Of a DNA stretch of 64,000 bases, positions 1 through 8,228 are shown piece after piece. The translations under genes were made by a program, and so were the position numbers. The first letter of the stretch is position 1; each line of letters begins with the position of its first letter. The stretch is from Kineococcus terrestris (GTDB lineage Bacteria; Actinomycetota; Actinomycetes; Actinomycetales; Kineococcaceae): the NCBI RefSeq assembly GCF_041020765.1, contig NZ_JBEUEJ010000002.1. One strand, written 5' to 3'. The notes under the pieces were generated by a model that was given only the letters and a program-made list of their open reading frames with translations, had not been told where the DNA came from and did no database searches.

Positions 1-82
1 GGGGGCGCGCGGCCAGCGCGGGGCGCCCCCCCCCCGCCCGCCCCCCGGGGCGGCCCCCCCCCCCCTCGTGGGGGTGGTGCGG
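1..82. other. C/G homopolymer-rich edge, no gene seen
   Basis: These bases precede the terC stop codon. They hold uninterrupted C runs of 10 (26-35) and 12 (54-65) with almost no A or T. No open frame or clear terminator can be supported. Such runs are prone to sequencing and assembly error, so the exact length here should be treated with caution. Confidence 0.5.
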
Positions 83-1159
83 TCAGTCGCGGGGTCCGCC
101 GGTGCCGCTGGCGTCGCGGGAGGAGCCCTCGCGCGGCTGGGGGGTGCCGGGGACGTCGGGGTGGCTGCGGTCGGGGCCGTCGACGGTGCCGCTGCCGACG
201 GGGGTCTCGACGGTGGCCTCCTCGGGCTGGGGGCGCTTGAGGCTGAGGACGATGGCCAGGGTCAGCGAGACGACGATGACGGCGAGGCTGATCCAGGTGG
301 GGATGTGGGGGATGGACTCGCTGATGACCTCGTGGCCGGCCTGGAAGAAGAGCTTGACGCCGATGAAGGCGAGGATGAAGGCGAGGGCCTTGGACAGCAG
401 GTGGAAGCGCTCCAGCAGGCCGGACAGGAGGAAGTACAGGGCGCGCAGGCCGAGGATGGCGAAGGCGTTGGAGGAGTAGACGATGAAGGGGTCGCTGGTG
501 ACGGCGAGGACGGCGGGGACGCTGTCGACGGCGAAGACCAGGTCGGCGGCCTCGATGGCGGCGACGACGGCGAGCAGCGGGGTGCCGTAGCGCTTGCCGG
601 CTTCCTTGATGAAGAAGTGCTGGCCGTGGTACTCGTCCTTCATCGGGATGAGGCGGCGCAGGAGCTTGACGGCGCGGCTCTGGCCGGGGTCGATGCTGTC
701 GTCCTCGTCGCGCAGCATCTTGAACGCGGACCAGAGCAGGATGGCGCCGAAGACGAAGAGCACGGCGGTGAAGCGCTCGACGACGGCGACGCCGAGGCCG
801 AGGAAGATGCCGCGGAAGACCAGCGCGCCGAGGACCCCGAAGAAGAGGACGCGGTGCTGGTACTCGCGGGGCACCTTGAAGTACCCGAAGATCAGGGCGA
901 AGACGAAGAGGTTGTCGACGGACAGGCTCTTCTCGAGCAGCCAGGCGGTCGTGTAGTCGATGCCGGACTGGGTGCCGAGGGTGGCGAAGACGATGCCGCC
1001 GAAGACGATCGCGATGCCGACCCAGACGGCGCTCCAGATCGCGGCCTCGCGGAAGCCGATGACGTGGGCTCCGCGGTGGGAGAACAGGTCGATGGCCAGC
1101 ATCACGAGGATGACGGCCCCGAGCGCGATCCAGGCCCAGGCGGGCACGGTGTCGAACAC
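83..1159 (-). CDS. TerC/Alx family integral membrane protein
   Basis: A polytopic membrane protein of the TerC family, whose characterised members act in metal (manganese) homeostasis or tellurite resistance; the substrate here is unknown. Seven or more hydrophobic segments cover most of the chain. Family features are visible: the LEKSLSVDNLFVFALIF stretch and, later, a second acidic pair in AADLVFAVDSVPA. The last 50 residues are a polar Pro/Gly tail. The frame is open to 1288, but the GTG at 1159 has GGAGAG six bases upstream and starts just before the first membrane helix, giving 358 aa. No yybP-ykoY manganese riboswitch was recognised upstream. Family assignment is firm. Confidence 0.9.
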   Translation of the reverse strand: MFDTVPAWAWIALGAVILVMLAIDLFSHRGAHVIGFREAAIWSAVWVGIAIVFGGIVFATLGTQSGIDYTTAWLLEKSLSVDNLFVFALIFGYFKVPREYQHRVLFFGVLGALVFRGIFLGLGVAVVERFTAVLFVFGAILLWSAFKMLRDEDDSIDPGQSRAVKLLRRLIPMKDEYHGQHFFIKEAGKRYGTPLLAVVAAIEAADLVFAVDSVPAVLAVTSDPFIVYSSNAFAILGLRALYFLLSGLLERFHLLSKALAFILAFIGVKLFFQAGHEVISESIPHIPTWISLAVIVVSLTLAIVLSLKRPQPEEATVETPVGSGTVDGPDRSHPDVPGTPQPREGSSRDASGTGGPRD

Positions 1160-1268
1160 GGACTCTCCAGGGTGTGTCGGGGTGCGCCGCGGGGGCGCGC
1201 AACCTGTCCATGGTCGTCGTGCGGGGGTGTCGGGGGCAGGGTCGGGCGGCGGACGAGATCGGGGTGGC

Positions 1269-1291
1269 TGGTTGCCGGGTCCCGGCAACCA
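1269..1291 (-). terminator. 11-bp inverted repeat after the pucR-like gene
   Basis: Perfect 11-base arms (TGGTTGCCGGG and its complement) flank a single T at 1280. It lies about 85 bases past the stop of the PucR-type gene and about 110 bases before the terC start. It would work as a GC-rich terminator without a T tract, or as a dyad operator for terC. Confidence 0.5.
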
Positions 1292-1375
1292 ACTGCTGGT
1301 GCCAGCGGTGTGGCGAGGGTGGTGGCTGCCGGGTCCGCGCGTCGGGCGGGGTCTCGTCGGTGGGTGGGCGGGGTG

Positions 1376-2695
1376 TCAGGGGTGGGGCCAGTCGAGGGCG
1401 CGGGCGGCGAGGACGGCGGCGTGCAGGCCGAAGCGGTCGCGGTGGTGGGCGGGGTCGAGGCCGGTGAGGTCGCGGACGCGGTCGAGGCGGTAGGTGACGG
1501 CGCGCACGGACAGGTGCAGGCGGCGGGCGGTCTCGGTGGCGTTGCCGCCGGTGTCGAACCAGGTGTGCAGGGTGCGCAGGTAGGGGGCGGGGCCGCCGCG
1601 GGCGGCGCGCAGGGGGCCGAGGTGGTGCTCGACGAGGTCGGCGGCGGCGGTGCGGTCGCGCAGGAGGACCTCGTAGACGAGCAGGTCGCTGGCGTCGGAG
1701 ACGGGGCGCCCGTGCCGGTCGGTCAGGTCGAGGCGGGCGCCGACGTCGAGGGCGTGGCGGGCTTCCTCGTAGGAGGCGACGACGCCGCCGGGGCCGTGGC
1801 CGGGGCGGCCGACGCCGGCGTGCCAGCGTCCGTGGGGGGTGGTCGCGCGGGGTCCCGGGGAGCCGGGCGCCTCCGCGGGGGGGCGGTGGCCGAGGAGGTC
1901 TGTCAGGCGCTGGACGACGAGGTCGACGGCGGCGGCGTCGGGGGCGGCGAAGACGACGACGAGGGCGCCGTCCTTGACGGCGACGAGGGCGTCGGCGTCG
2001 GCGCGGGCGCCGCGCAGGGCGCGTTCGAGGCGGGGCACGAGGCGGGTGCCCTCGGTGAGGGGTTCGGGGGTGCGGGCCAGGCACACGGCGTGGGGGGCGG
2101 CGAGGTCGAGGCCGAAGCGGGCGGCGCGGCGCAGGAGGCCGGGCACGTCGGAGGAGCCGCCCAGGAGGTCGTCGACGAACTCGCGGCGGGCGACCTCCTC
2201 GCGGGGGACGAGGTGGCGGCGGGCGAGCTGGTAGCCCTCGGCGAGGGCGGCGGCGGCGTCGTCGGCGGCGCGCAGGACGACCTCGCCGGCGGTGGCCAGG
2301 TGGGCGGGCAGGTCGTCGCCGGCGGTCCCGCGCGCCCCGGGTGCGGCCGAGGTCGCGGTGCCCGCGGGGGTGCGGGCGGCGGTGACGGGGGGCAGTTCGC
2401 GCCACAGCCGCCAGGCGGCGGACAGGTACAAATCCAGCAGGGCCCGCAGGGCCACCCCGTCGGCGGCGGCCTGCTCGCCGCGGCGGCGGTAGCGGGCGGT
2501 GCGGGCCGCGCTGAGGCGGCGGCGCTCGGCGACGGCGCGCCAGACGGCGTCGAGGAAGTCGTCGAGCAGGTCCGGGTCGAGGCCGCCGGCGTCGTCGGCG
2601 GCGGCGGCGGCCACGGCGGCCAGGACGGCGGCGGGCGGGGTGGGCTCGCCGGGGGCTGCGGGGTGCGCGGTCGCCGGGGGTGTCACCCGCGCCAC
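1376..2695 (-). CDS. PucR/CdaR-type transcriptional regulator
   Basis: A 439-residue regulator. The C-terminal 60 residues carry the helix-turn-helix typical of PucR/CdaR proteins (ETARRLHLSVRAVTYRLDRV), with the 'GNATETARRLHL' entry to the first helix. The middle is a GGDEF-like, catalytically dead region usual for the family, and the Ala-rich N-terminus has no known domain. The frame runs open to 3136, but upstream codons translate to low-complexity Pro/Arg sequence, so I place the start at GTG 2695; GTG 2686 is equally possible. No convincing ribosome site decides between them. It lies upstream of terC in the same direction, about 215 bases away. Its effector and targets are unknown. Confidence 0.8.
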   Translation of the reverse strand: MARVTPPATAHPAAPGEPTPPAAVLAAVAAAAADDAGGLDPDLLDDFLDAVWRAVAERRRLSAARTARYRRRGEQAAADGVALRALLDLYLSAAWRLWRELPPVTAARTPAGTATSAAPGARGTAGDDLPAHLATAGEVVLRAADDAAAALAEGYQLARRHLVPREEVARREFVDDLLGGSSDVPGLLRRAARFGLDLAAPHAVCLARTPEPLTEGTRLVPRLERALRGARADADALVAVKDGALVVVFAAPDAAAVDLVVQRLTDLLGHRPPAEAPGSPGPRATTPHGRWHAGVGRPGHGPGGVVASYEEARHALDVGARLDLTDRHGRPVSDASDLLVYEVLLRDRTAAADLVEHHLGPLRAARGGPAPYLRTLHTWFDTGGNATETARRLHLSVRAVTYRLDRVRDLTGLDPAHHRDRFGLHAAVLAARALDWPHP

Positions 2696-3041
2696 TGTGG
2701 CACCCGCGCCGGGCGGAGGTCGGCCCGGCGGCGCTCGGGTCGGCCGGGGTCGGCCGGGGTCGGTCGGGGTCGGCGCGTCGGCTGGCCGCCCGTCGGCGGC
2801 GAGTGGTGTGATCAGTCTGTGACTCTCCGCACAGGCTCTGCGCACAGCTCCAGGTCGGTGGTTCTGGTGCCGAGGTAGTGGCAGGTAGTCTCCGCCGCGG
2901 CGGGCCCGCACGGGTCCTCCACCGGAGCGGTCCCGACCCCGCACCACCCGCGGGACACCGCACGACCCGCGGACGAGTCCGCGCCACGCACCAGACGACG
3001 CCACAGGGCTCGCGCCCCCGACCGCACTGGACGTACCCGCT
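2696..3041. promoter_or_regulatory. 346-base intergenic region between divergent genes
   Basis: It separates the pucR-like gene (minus) and the M15 peptidase (plus). A possible plus-strand -10 element TAGTCT sits at 2886-2891, which would give the peptidase a leader of about 145 bases. No -35 consensus, no c-di-AMP riboswitch core and no small gene could be recognised. Confidence 0.3.
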
Positions 3042-4376
3042 GTGCTGAGCACCTCCCGCCCGACGCCCGCCCGCACCCCGCGCCCGGCCCGCTCGCTGCT
3101 GGCCGCGCTGGCCGTGTCCGCGGCGGGTGCCTGCACCGTGCTGGCCGCCGCCCCGGCCGGTGCCGTGCCGGTGGCTCCCGCGGCGCAGGTCGCGCCGGTG
3201 GCCCAGGTGGTGGGCGCTCCCTCGCCGGAGGAGGTCGAGCAGGCCCGCCGCGCCGCCGAGGCCTCGCGCGCCCAGGCCGACGCCGCGCAGGCGCAGCTGA
3301 GCGGTGCGCAGGCCCAGCTGGACGCGCTGGCCGCGGCCGCCAGCGTCGCGCTGGAGCGCTACCAGGTGGCCGTGGAGGCGCGTCAGGCGGCCGAGGGCGA
3401 GGAGGCCGCCCAGCGCGAGCGCCTGGCGCAGGCGGAGGCCACGCTGGCCGAGGGCAAGGTCGACCTGGGGCAGTGGGCCTCGCAGGCCTACCGCGGCGGC
3501 GGCACCCTGCAGCAGTACTCCAGCCTGGTGACGGTGCTGCAGGACGGTGCCACCGACGAGGCCGCGAGCGCGCTGGCGTCGGTCAAGCGCATCGGTGAGG
3601 GGCGCAGCAACGCCGTCAACCAGTACCTGGAGGCGCAGCGGGTGCAGGCCGACGCCACGCAGCGGGCGGCGGCGGCGGCCGAGGAGGCGCGGGTGCAGGC
3701 GGCCGAGGCCACGGCGGCGCGGCAGGAGGCCGACGCGCTGGTGGCCCAGCAGCGCGAGCAGGTGGCGCAGTTCGCCGTCCTGCAGCAGGAGGCCACGGGG
3801 GTGGCGCTCAGCGACGCCGAGCGGGCGGCGAACCTGGCGCGGGCGCGCGAGGAGGCGCTGGCCGCGGAGGCCGCGGCCGCCGCGGCGGCGCGCGCGGCGG
3901 GGGCGGGCGCCTCGGGCGTCACGTCGTTCTCGGGCGGGATCACCGGCGAGGTGGGCGAGTGCGCGGGCGCGAACACCGCCGGGTACGCGAACGGGATGAT
4001 CCCGCGCAGCGCGCTGTGCCCGATCGTGGCCGCTCCCGGGCACGTGCTGCGCGCGGACGCGGCCAACGCGTTCAACCAGCTGTCGCAGGCGTACGCGGAG
4101 GCGTTCGGCTCCTACATCTCGGTGACGGACTCCTACCGGACGCTGGCCGGGCAGATCGACGTGGCCGCGCGCAAGCCGGGGCTGGCGGCGCGCCCGGGCA
4201 CCAGCCGGCACGGGCTGGGCATCGCGGTGGACCTGGGCGCGGGCATCCAGAACGCCGGCTCGGAGCAGCACGCGTGGATGAAGCGCAACGCGGCGCTGTA
4301 CGGGTGGATCAACCCGGCGTGGGCGCAGAACCGCGGCGGGCAGTTCGAGCCGTGGCACTGGGAGTACACCGGCTGA
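3042..4376 (+). CDS. Secreted D-alanyl-D-alanine carboxypeptidase (M15/VanY) with coiled coil
   Basis: A secreted peptidoglycan hydrolase of 444 aa. Residues 1-45 form a signal peptide: basic start, hydrophobic core, and an Ala-rich cleavage region ending near PAGAVP. Residues 55-280 are a long Ala/Glu/Gln coiled coil, as in actinobacterial cell-wall hydrolases that must be positioned or held inactive. Residues 300-444 are the M15 VanY domain. Zinc ligands are visible in SRHGLGIAVDLG (His and Asp) and in EPWHWEY near the end (Glu and His). The start is GTG 3042; no good ribosome site precedes it. Predicted to trim stem peptides in the cell wall. The domain call is firm, the substrate is inferred. 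Confidence 0.88.
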   Translation: MLSTSRPTPARTPRPARSLLAALAVSAAGACTVLAAAPAGAVPVAPAAQVAPVAQVVGAPSPEEVEQARRAAEASRAQADAAQAQLSGAQAQLDALAAAASVALERYQVAVEARQAAEGEEAAQRERLAQAEATLAEGKVDLGQWASQAYRGGGTLQQYSSLVTVLQDGATDEAASALASVKRIGEGRSNAVNQYLEAQRVQADATQRAAAAAEEARVQAAEATAARQEADALVAQQREQVAQFAVLQQEATGVALSDAERAANLARAREEALAAEAAAAAAARAAGAGASGVTSFSGGITGEVGECAGANTAGYANGMIPRSALCPIVAAPGHVLRADAANAFNQLSQAYAEAFGSYISVTDSYRTLAGQIDVAARKPGLAARPGTSRHGLGIAVDLGAGIQNAGSEQHAWMKRNAALYGWINPAWAQNRGGQFEPWHWEYTG

Positions 4377-4395
4377 GGCCGGTGCAGCGCCGCCG

Positions 4396-5256
4396 GTGAC
4401 CGGTGACGGGGGGCTGCCCGTGACGGGCGGTGGCGCGCTGCGCCGCGGGCGCGGGCCGGTGCCGGCGCACCCGTGGTTCGCCGCGGGCGGGCCGCTGGCG
4501 GTGGCGCACCGCGGGTTCGCGCACGGGCCCACGGCGGGGCTGGAGAACTCCCTGCCGGCGTTCGCGGCGGCGCTGGCGCTGGGCTACCGGTACCTGGAGA
4601 CCGACGCGCGCCTGAGCGCGGACGGGCGGCTGGTGGCCTTCCACGACGAGCGGCTGGACCGGGTCACCGACGGGGCCGGGGTGCTGGCCGAGACGCCGTG
4701 GGCGCTGCTGCGGCAGGTGCGCATCGGGGGCCGCGAACCGGTGCCGCTGCTGGAGGACCTGCTGGCGGCCTTCCCCGCCGCGCGCTTCAACGTGGACCTG
4801 AAGGACGCGCGCGGGGCGCGGGAGCTGGCGCGGGCGGTGGCGCGCACGGGATCGGCGCACCGGGTGCTGGTGACGGCGTTCTCCGACGCGCGCCGGCGGG
4901 CGGCGCTGCGGGAGCTGGCGCGCGCCGGGTGCCCGCCGGTGGCGACCTCGGCGGGCACGAGCCGCACGGGGCTGGCGCTGGCCGGGGCGGCGGGCGGGTC
5001 GGCGCGGCTGGTGCGCCGGGCGCTGGCCGGGGTGGGCGCGGTGCAGGTGCCGGTGCGCCACCGGGGCGTGACGGTGGTCGACGAGCGGTTCGTGGCCGCG
5101 GTGCACGCGGCCGGGGCGCAGGTGCACGTGTGGACGGTGGACGACCCGCAGCAGGCGCACGCGCTGCTGGACCTGGGCGTGGACGGGCTGATCACCGACC
5201 GCGCGGACGTGCTGCGCGAGGTGCTGCGCGCGCGCGGTCAGTGGACCGGCGCGTGA
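4396..5256 (+). CDS. Glycerophosphodiester phosphodiesterase
   Basis: A GDPD-family enzyme (286 aa) that hydrolyses glycerophosphodiesters to glycerol-3-phosphate and an alcohol. The catalytic motif is clear: AHRGFAHG followed by ENSLPAF (His/Arg and Glu), then the metal-binding ETDARLSADG and the second His in VAFHDERLDR. The C-terminal VWTVDDPQQAHALLDLGVDGLITDRAD is the usual family end. There is no signal peptide, so the enzyme is probably cytoplasmic. The start is uncertain among GTG codons at 4396, 4402 and 4420; the conserved domain begins later in every case. Its TGA overlaps the GTG of the following transporter, implying coupled translation. Confidence 0.9.
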   Translation: MTGDGGLPVTGGGALRRGRGPVPAHPWFAAGGPLAVAHRGFAHGPTAGLENSLPAFAAALALGYRYLETDARLSADGRLVAFHDERLDRVTDGAGVLAETPWALLRQVRIGGREPVPLLEDLLAAFPAARFNVDLKDARGARELARAVARTGSAHRVLVTAFSDARRRAALRELARAGCPPVATSAGTSRTGLALAGAAGGSARLVRRALAGVGAVQVPVRHRGVTVVDERFVAAVHAAGAQVHVWTVDDPQQAHALLDLGVDGLITDRADVLREVLRARGQWTGA

Positions 5257-6794
5257 GCGGCGAGGGGTCCTCCCCCGGCTCCCCCGGTACCCCCGGTTCC
5301 TCGCGCGGGCGCGGCGGGCGCGGCGGGCGGGGCGGGCGGGGCGGGCGGGGCGGGCGCGGGGACGACCCGCTGCGGCGCGAGCGGCGCGCCTGGTACGTGT
5401 ACGACTGGGCCAACTCCGGCTACGTGACGACCACGCAGACGGTGCTGTTCGCCCCGTACCTGACGGTGGTGGCGCGCCGGGCGGCGTGCCCGTCGCTGCC
5501 GGACGGGCAGGTGTGCCGGCAGACGCTGTCGGTGCTGGGGCTGCCGGTGGCGCCCGGCTCGCTGGCCCTGTACGCGATCACGGTGGCGACGCTGCTGTCG
5601 GCGCTGGTGCTGCCGCTGGTGGGGGCGCTGGCCGACCGGGTGCGCCGCCCGGCGCGGCTGCTGGGCGCCTTCGCGTGGACGGGGGCGGCGGCCGCGAGCG
5701 CGATGGTGGCGCTGGGCGGGGACCGCTGGTGGCTGGGGATCCTGCTGGTGCTGGTGGCCACCGTCAGCCTGGTGTGCTCGCTGGTGGTCTACGACGCGCT
5801 GCTGTGCGAGGTGTCCCCGCCCGAGCGGCGGGACGCGACGTCCTCGCGCGGGTGGGCGCTGGGCTACCTGGGCGGGTTCCTGCTGCTGGCGCTGAACCTG
5901 GCGCTGGTGTCGAACCCGCAGCTGCTCCGGGTGGGCGAGGAGGGCGCGGTGCGCCTGTCGCTGCTGTCGGCGGGCCTGTGGTGGGCGCTGTTCACGCTGG
6001 TGCCGGTGCTGGGCCTGCGCCGGATGGTGCGGGCGCGGGCACCGGACGCGGTGGTGGCCGGCACCGCCCTGGACGCGCGGGCGGGTGCGGCGCCCGCGGT
6101 GGTGGCGGTGGTGGTCGCGCCCGTGCGGCAGCTGGTGAGCACGTTGCGGGGGCTGCGCCGCTACCCGCAGGTGTGGCGCTTCCTGCTGGCGTACCTGGTG
6201 TTCAACGACGGCATCCAGACGGTCATCGCCGCGGCCAGCGTGTACGGGCAGGAGGAGCTGGGCTTCTCCTCCGCGCAGCTGATCACCACGGTGCTGCTGG
6301 TGCAGGGGGTGGCGTTCGCGGGGGCGCTGGTCTTCGGGGCGGTGGCCGCGCGCACGGGCGCGCAGCGGGCGGTGCTGGGCGGTCTGGTGCTGTGGAGCGT
6401 GGTGGTGCTGCTGGCCTTCGGGGTGCCGCGCGGGGCGTTCGGCACGTGGCTGGCGCTGGCGGTGCTCATCGGGCTGGTGCTGGGCGGCACGCAGGCGCTG
6501 GCGCGCTCGCTGTACTCGCAGCTGGTGCCGGTGGGCGCGCAGGCGGAGTACTTCAGCCTCTACCAGGCCGGGGAGCGGGGCACGAGCTGGGTGGGCACGC
6601 TGCTGTTCGGGCTGGTGGCGCAGCTGAGCGGCTCCTACCGGCCCGCGCTGGTGGCGCTGCTGGCCTTCTTCGTGGTGGGGGCCCTGCTGCTGCGGCGGGT
6701 CGACGTGGCCGCCGGGACGCGCGACGCGCGGGCCACGGCCGACGGGCCCTCCGACCCCGACGGCACGGGCAGCGCGGTCCAGCACTCCGCGTGA
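5253..6794 (+). CDS. UMF1-type major facilitator superfamily transporter
   Basis: A 12-helix MFS transporter (513 aa) of the UMF1/Atg22-like group. Supporting sequence: YDWANSGYVTT at the first helix, the DRVRRPARLL loop after helix 2, and the TQALARSLYSQLVP segment near helix 10. The start GTG 5253 overlaps the preceding TGA (GTGA), suggesting co-translation with the phosphodiesterase; a lipid-breakdown product could be the cargo, but that is only inference. Residues 15-35 are an Arg-Gly-Gly repeat written by a 9-bp DNA repeat, unlike anything typical of the family, and probably a disordered cytoplasmic tail. Confidence 0.85.
   Translation: MSGEGSSPGSPGTPGSSRGRGGRGGRGGRGGRGGRGDDPLRRERRAWYVYDWANSGYVTTTQTVLFAPYLTVVARRAACPSLPDGQVCRQTLSVLGLPVAPGSLALYAITVATLLSALVLPLVGALADRVRRPARLLGAFAWTGAAAASAMVALGGDRWWLGILLVLVATVSLVCSLVVYDALLCEVSPPERRDATSSRGWALGYLGGFLLLALNLALVSNPQLLRVGEEGAVRLSLLSAGLWWALFTLVPVLGLRRMVRARAPDAVVAGTALDARAGAAPAVVAVVVAPVRQLVSTLRGLRRYPQVWRFLLAYLVFNDGIQTVIAAASVYGQEELGFSSAQLITTVLLVQGVAFAGALVFGAVAARTGAQRAVLGGLVLWSVVVLLAFGVPRGAFGTWLALAVLIGLVLGGTQALARSLYSQLVPVGAQAEYFSLYQAGERGTSWVGTLLFGLVAQLSGSYRPALVALLAFFVVGALLLRRVDVAAGTRDARATADGPSDPDGTGSAVQHSA
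5309..5358 (+). repeat. 9-bp GC repeat encoding an RGG tail
   Basis: About four to five copies of a GGGGCGGGC-like unit lie in frame near the start of the MFS gene and encode (RGG)n. Being a multiple of three, length changes keep the frame. Strand-slippage expansion is the likely origin. Confidence 0.8.
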
Positions 6795-6800
6795 CGTCGT

Positions 6801-6819
6801 GGGTGACCGTCGGTCACCC
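6801..6819. terminator. GGGTGACC dyad after the MFS gene
   Basis: Perfect 8-base arms (GGGTGACC / GGTCACCC) around a 3-base centre, beginning seven bases after the transporter stop. It may terminate the glpQ-like operon or act as an operator ahead of rbpA, whose promoter is about 50 bases further on. Confidence 0.45.
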
Positions 6820-6868
6820 GGTGACACCCCTGCGCACACGACCTCCACACTCCGCGGCCTCCGCTGGC

Positions 6869-6895
6869 GGAACAGGGGCCTGCTGCGCACCGTTG
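6869..6895 (+). promoter_or_regulatory. SigR/SigH-like promoter of rbpA
   Basis: GGAACA at 6869-6874 and CGTTG at 6891-6895 are separated by 16 bases. This matches the disulphide-stress ECF sigma consensus (GGAAYA, N16-17, CGTT) used by Streptomyces SigR and mycobacterial SigH. In Streptomyces coelicolor rbpA is a known SigR target, so sequence and prior knowledge agree. Transcription would start near 6900. Confidence 0.75.
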
Positions 6896-6962
6896 TCAAG
6901 AGCAGTCCCCCTCGTCCCGGTCTCCCGGGAGCGTCAACCGGGGGGAACGTGGGGAGGTCACC

Positions 6963-7310
6963 ATGAGCGAACGCAACCTGCGGGGGTCCCGCCTCGGCGC
7001 GGCGAGCCTGGAGAGCGAGTCCGGCGTCGAGCTGGCCGAGCGTCAACGCGTCACCTACCAGTGCCCCAACGGCCACACCGTGGTCGTGCCCATGTCGGTC
7101 GAGGCCGAGGTCCCGCCGCTGTGGGAGTGCCGGTGCGGGGCCGAGGCCCTGCGCACCGACACCGAGGCACCGGAGAAGAAGGCCGGCAAGCCGGCGCGCA
7201 CCCACTGGGACATGCTCCTGGAGCGGCGCACCATCGCCGAGCTGGAGGTGCTCCTGGACGAGCGCCTGGAGCTGCTGCGCAACCGCGAGCTGATCAAGCG
7301 CAGCGCCTGA
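6963..7310 (+). CDS. rbpA: RNA polymerase-binding protein RbpA
   Basis: An actinobacterial transcription factor (115 aa) that binds RNA polymerase and the principal sigma factor and stabilises the open promoter complex. The order of parts matches the family: a flexible N-terminal tail (SERNLRGSRLGA), the core domain with YQCPNGH and WECRCG cysteines (a zinc-ribbon-like pattern as in Streptomyces), a basic linker (EKKAGKPARTHWDMLLERR) and the C-terminal sigma-interaction helices. ATG 6963 has GGGGAGG spaced well upstream. A stress-type ECF promoter lies about 65 bases upstream, and a strong hairpin follows the gene, so it is likely a single-gene transcript. Confidence 0.96.
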   Translation: MSERNLRGSRLGAASLESESGVELAERQRVTYQCPNGHTVVVPMSVEAEVPPLWECRCGAEALRTDTEAPEKKAGKPARTHWDMLLERRTIAELEVLLDERLELLRNRELIKRSA

Positions 7311-7339
7311 CCCGGGCCGCCCGGGACACCCGGAGCGCC

Positions 7340-7379
7340 CGAGGGGGCCGGTCCACCACCCGGTGGGCCGGCCCCCTCG
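7340..7379. terminator. 18-bp hairpin between rbpA and fxsA
   Basis: Arms 7340-7357 and 7362-7379 pair over 18 positions with one G-T pair and a 4-base loop. The genes on either side converge, so it can serve both strands. There is no T tract, which is common in high-GC actinobacteria. Confidence 0.8.
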
Positions 7380-7431
7380 TCGTGCGGGCGCCTCGCACGG
7401 GCGCGCGTCCCCGGACGCCGGGGCTTCGGGC

Positions 7432-8079
7432 TCAGCGCTCGCGCCGGGGCGGGTCGACGACCTCGCCCTCCAGCACCTCGCCCTCCAGCACCTCGCCCTC
7501 CAGCACCCGCCCGCGGAGCGCACCGGCGGGCGCACCCGCCGCCCCAGGCCCACCGGATCCCCCGGGTCCACCAGGACCCCCGCGCACGACCTGCCCGTCG
7601 ACGACGACGACCGCGGAACCCTCGCGCACGGCGCGCTCGACCCGCCGCTGCACCCACGCGCTGCTGGAGCGGCGCACCAGCGCCCGCACCGGCGGCAGGA
7701 GCAGGAGCAGACCGGCCACGGTGCTCAGCGGGCCGGGCAGCACCAGCAGCGCGCCCGCCAGCCCCAGCAGCACCGCGTCGCCCACCCCGCGCTCGGCCTG
7801 CGCGGCGGGGGCCGCGCGCCCGGCCGCGGCCGCCGCGCGCACCGCCCGCACGGCCCGCCCACCGGCGCGGCGCAGCACCAGGAGCCCGGCCAGCAGCCCG
7901 CCCAGCAGGACCACCAGCACGCCCAGGCCGTCCAGGACGCGGGCCAGCTGGACCAGCAGCCACACCTCCAGCACCAGCAGCGCCAGCACCGCCACGGGCA
8001 GCACCCGCGGCCAGCGCGGGCCGCGCCCGGCGCGGGGCCCGGTCCCGGTCCCGGGCCGCGGGTGGGAGGCGGTGCTCAC
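7432..8079 (-). CDS. FxsA-like membrane protein
   Basis: A small membrane protein of the FxsA family (215 aa), named for the E. coli gene whose overexpression relieves F-plasmid exclusion of phage T7; its cellular function is unknown. Four hydrophobic segments sit in residues 30-125. The family pattern LVLEVWLLVQLAR and the LVLPGPLSTVAGLLLLLPPVR loop are both present. The last 65 residues are Gly/Glu-rich and include VLEGE three times, encoded by a perfect 15-bp tandem repeat. I prefer GTG 8079, with GGGAG 10 bases upstream, over TTG 8100. It is transcribed toward rbpA and shares the terminator hairpin with it. Confidence 0.82.
   Translation of the reverse strand: MSTASHPRPGTGTGPRAGRGPRWPRVLPVAVLALLVLEVWLLVQLARVLDGLGVLVVLLGGLLAGLLVLRRAGGRAVRAVRAAAAAGRAAPAAQAERGVGDAVLLGLAGALLVLPGPLSTVAGLLLLLPPVRALVRRSSSAWVQRRVERAVREGSAVVVVDGQVVRGGPGGPGGSGGPGAAGAPAGALRGRVLEGEVLEGEVLEGEVVDPPRRER
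7461..7505 (-). repeat. 15-bp perfect tandem repeat, three copies
   Basis: Three identical 15-base units (7461-7475, 7476-7490, 7491-7505) encode VLEGE three times in the tail of the FxsA-like protein. Perfect identity suggests recent slippage. Confidence 0.9.
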
Positions 8080-8176
8080 TGCTCGATCACTCCCGGTCAA
8101 CTCCTCGTCTCACCGCCGGGCCGCTCGCCGGCACCGGCTGCCTCCTCCAACGCGCGAGCGGCGCGCGGGGATCCCG

Positions 8177-8198
8177 CCGGGCGCCCGCGGGCGCCCGG
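8177..8198 (-). terminator. 22-bp perfect palindrome after lnt
   Basis: An 11-base arm is followed directly by its reverse complement, 31 bases past the lnt stop codon and before fxsA on the same strand. Probably a terminator for lnt. Confidence 0.5.
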
Positions 8199-8228
8199 AG
8201 CCGGAGCCGGCGGGCGGGGCGGGAGCGC

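Noticed and set aside
1160..1375. yybP-ykoY (manganese) riboswitch ahead of terC
   Set aside because: TerC genes often have one, but the conserved purine-rich core was not found. Only an 11-bp inverted repeat was seen.
68..2878. A 936-codon plus-strand open frame
   Set aside because: It is antisense to terC and the PucR-type gene and translates to Gly/Glu/Asp low complexity. It is a by-product of extreme GC content. Many other long shadow frames were set aside for the same reason.
2892..3041. c-di-AMP (ydaO) riboswitch ahead of the M15 peptidase
   Set aside because: Such riboswitches often precede actinobacterial cell-wall hydrolases, but the conserved core strings are missing here.
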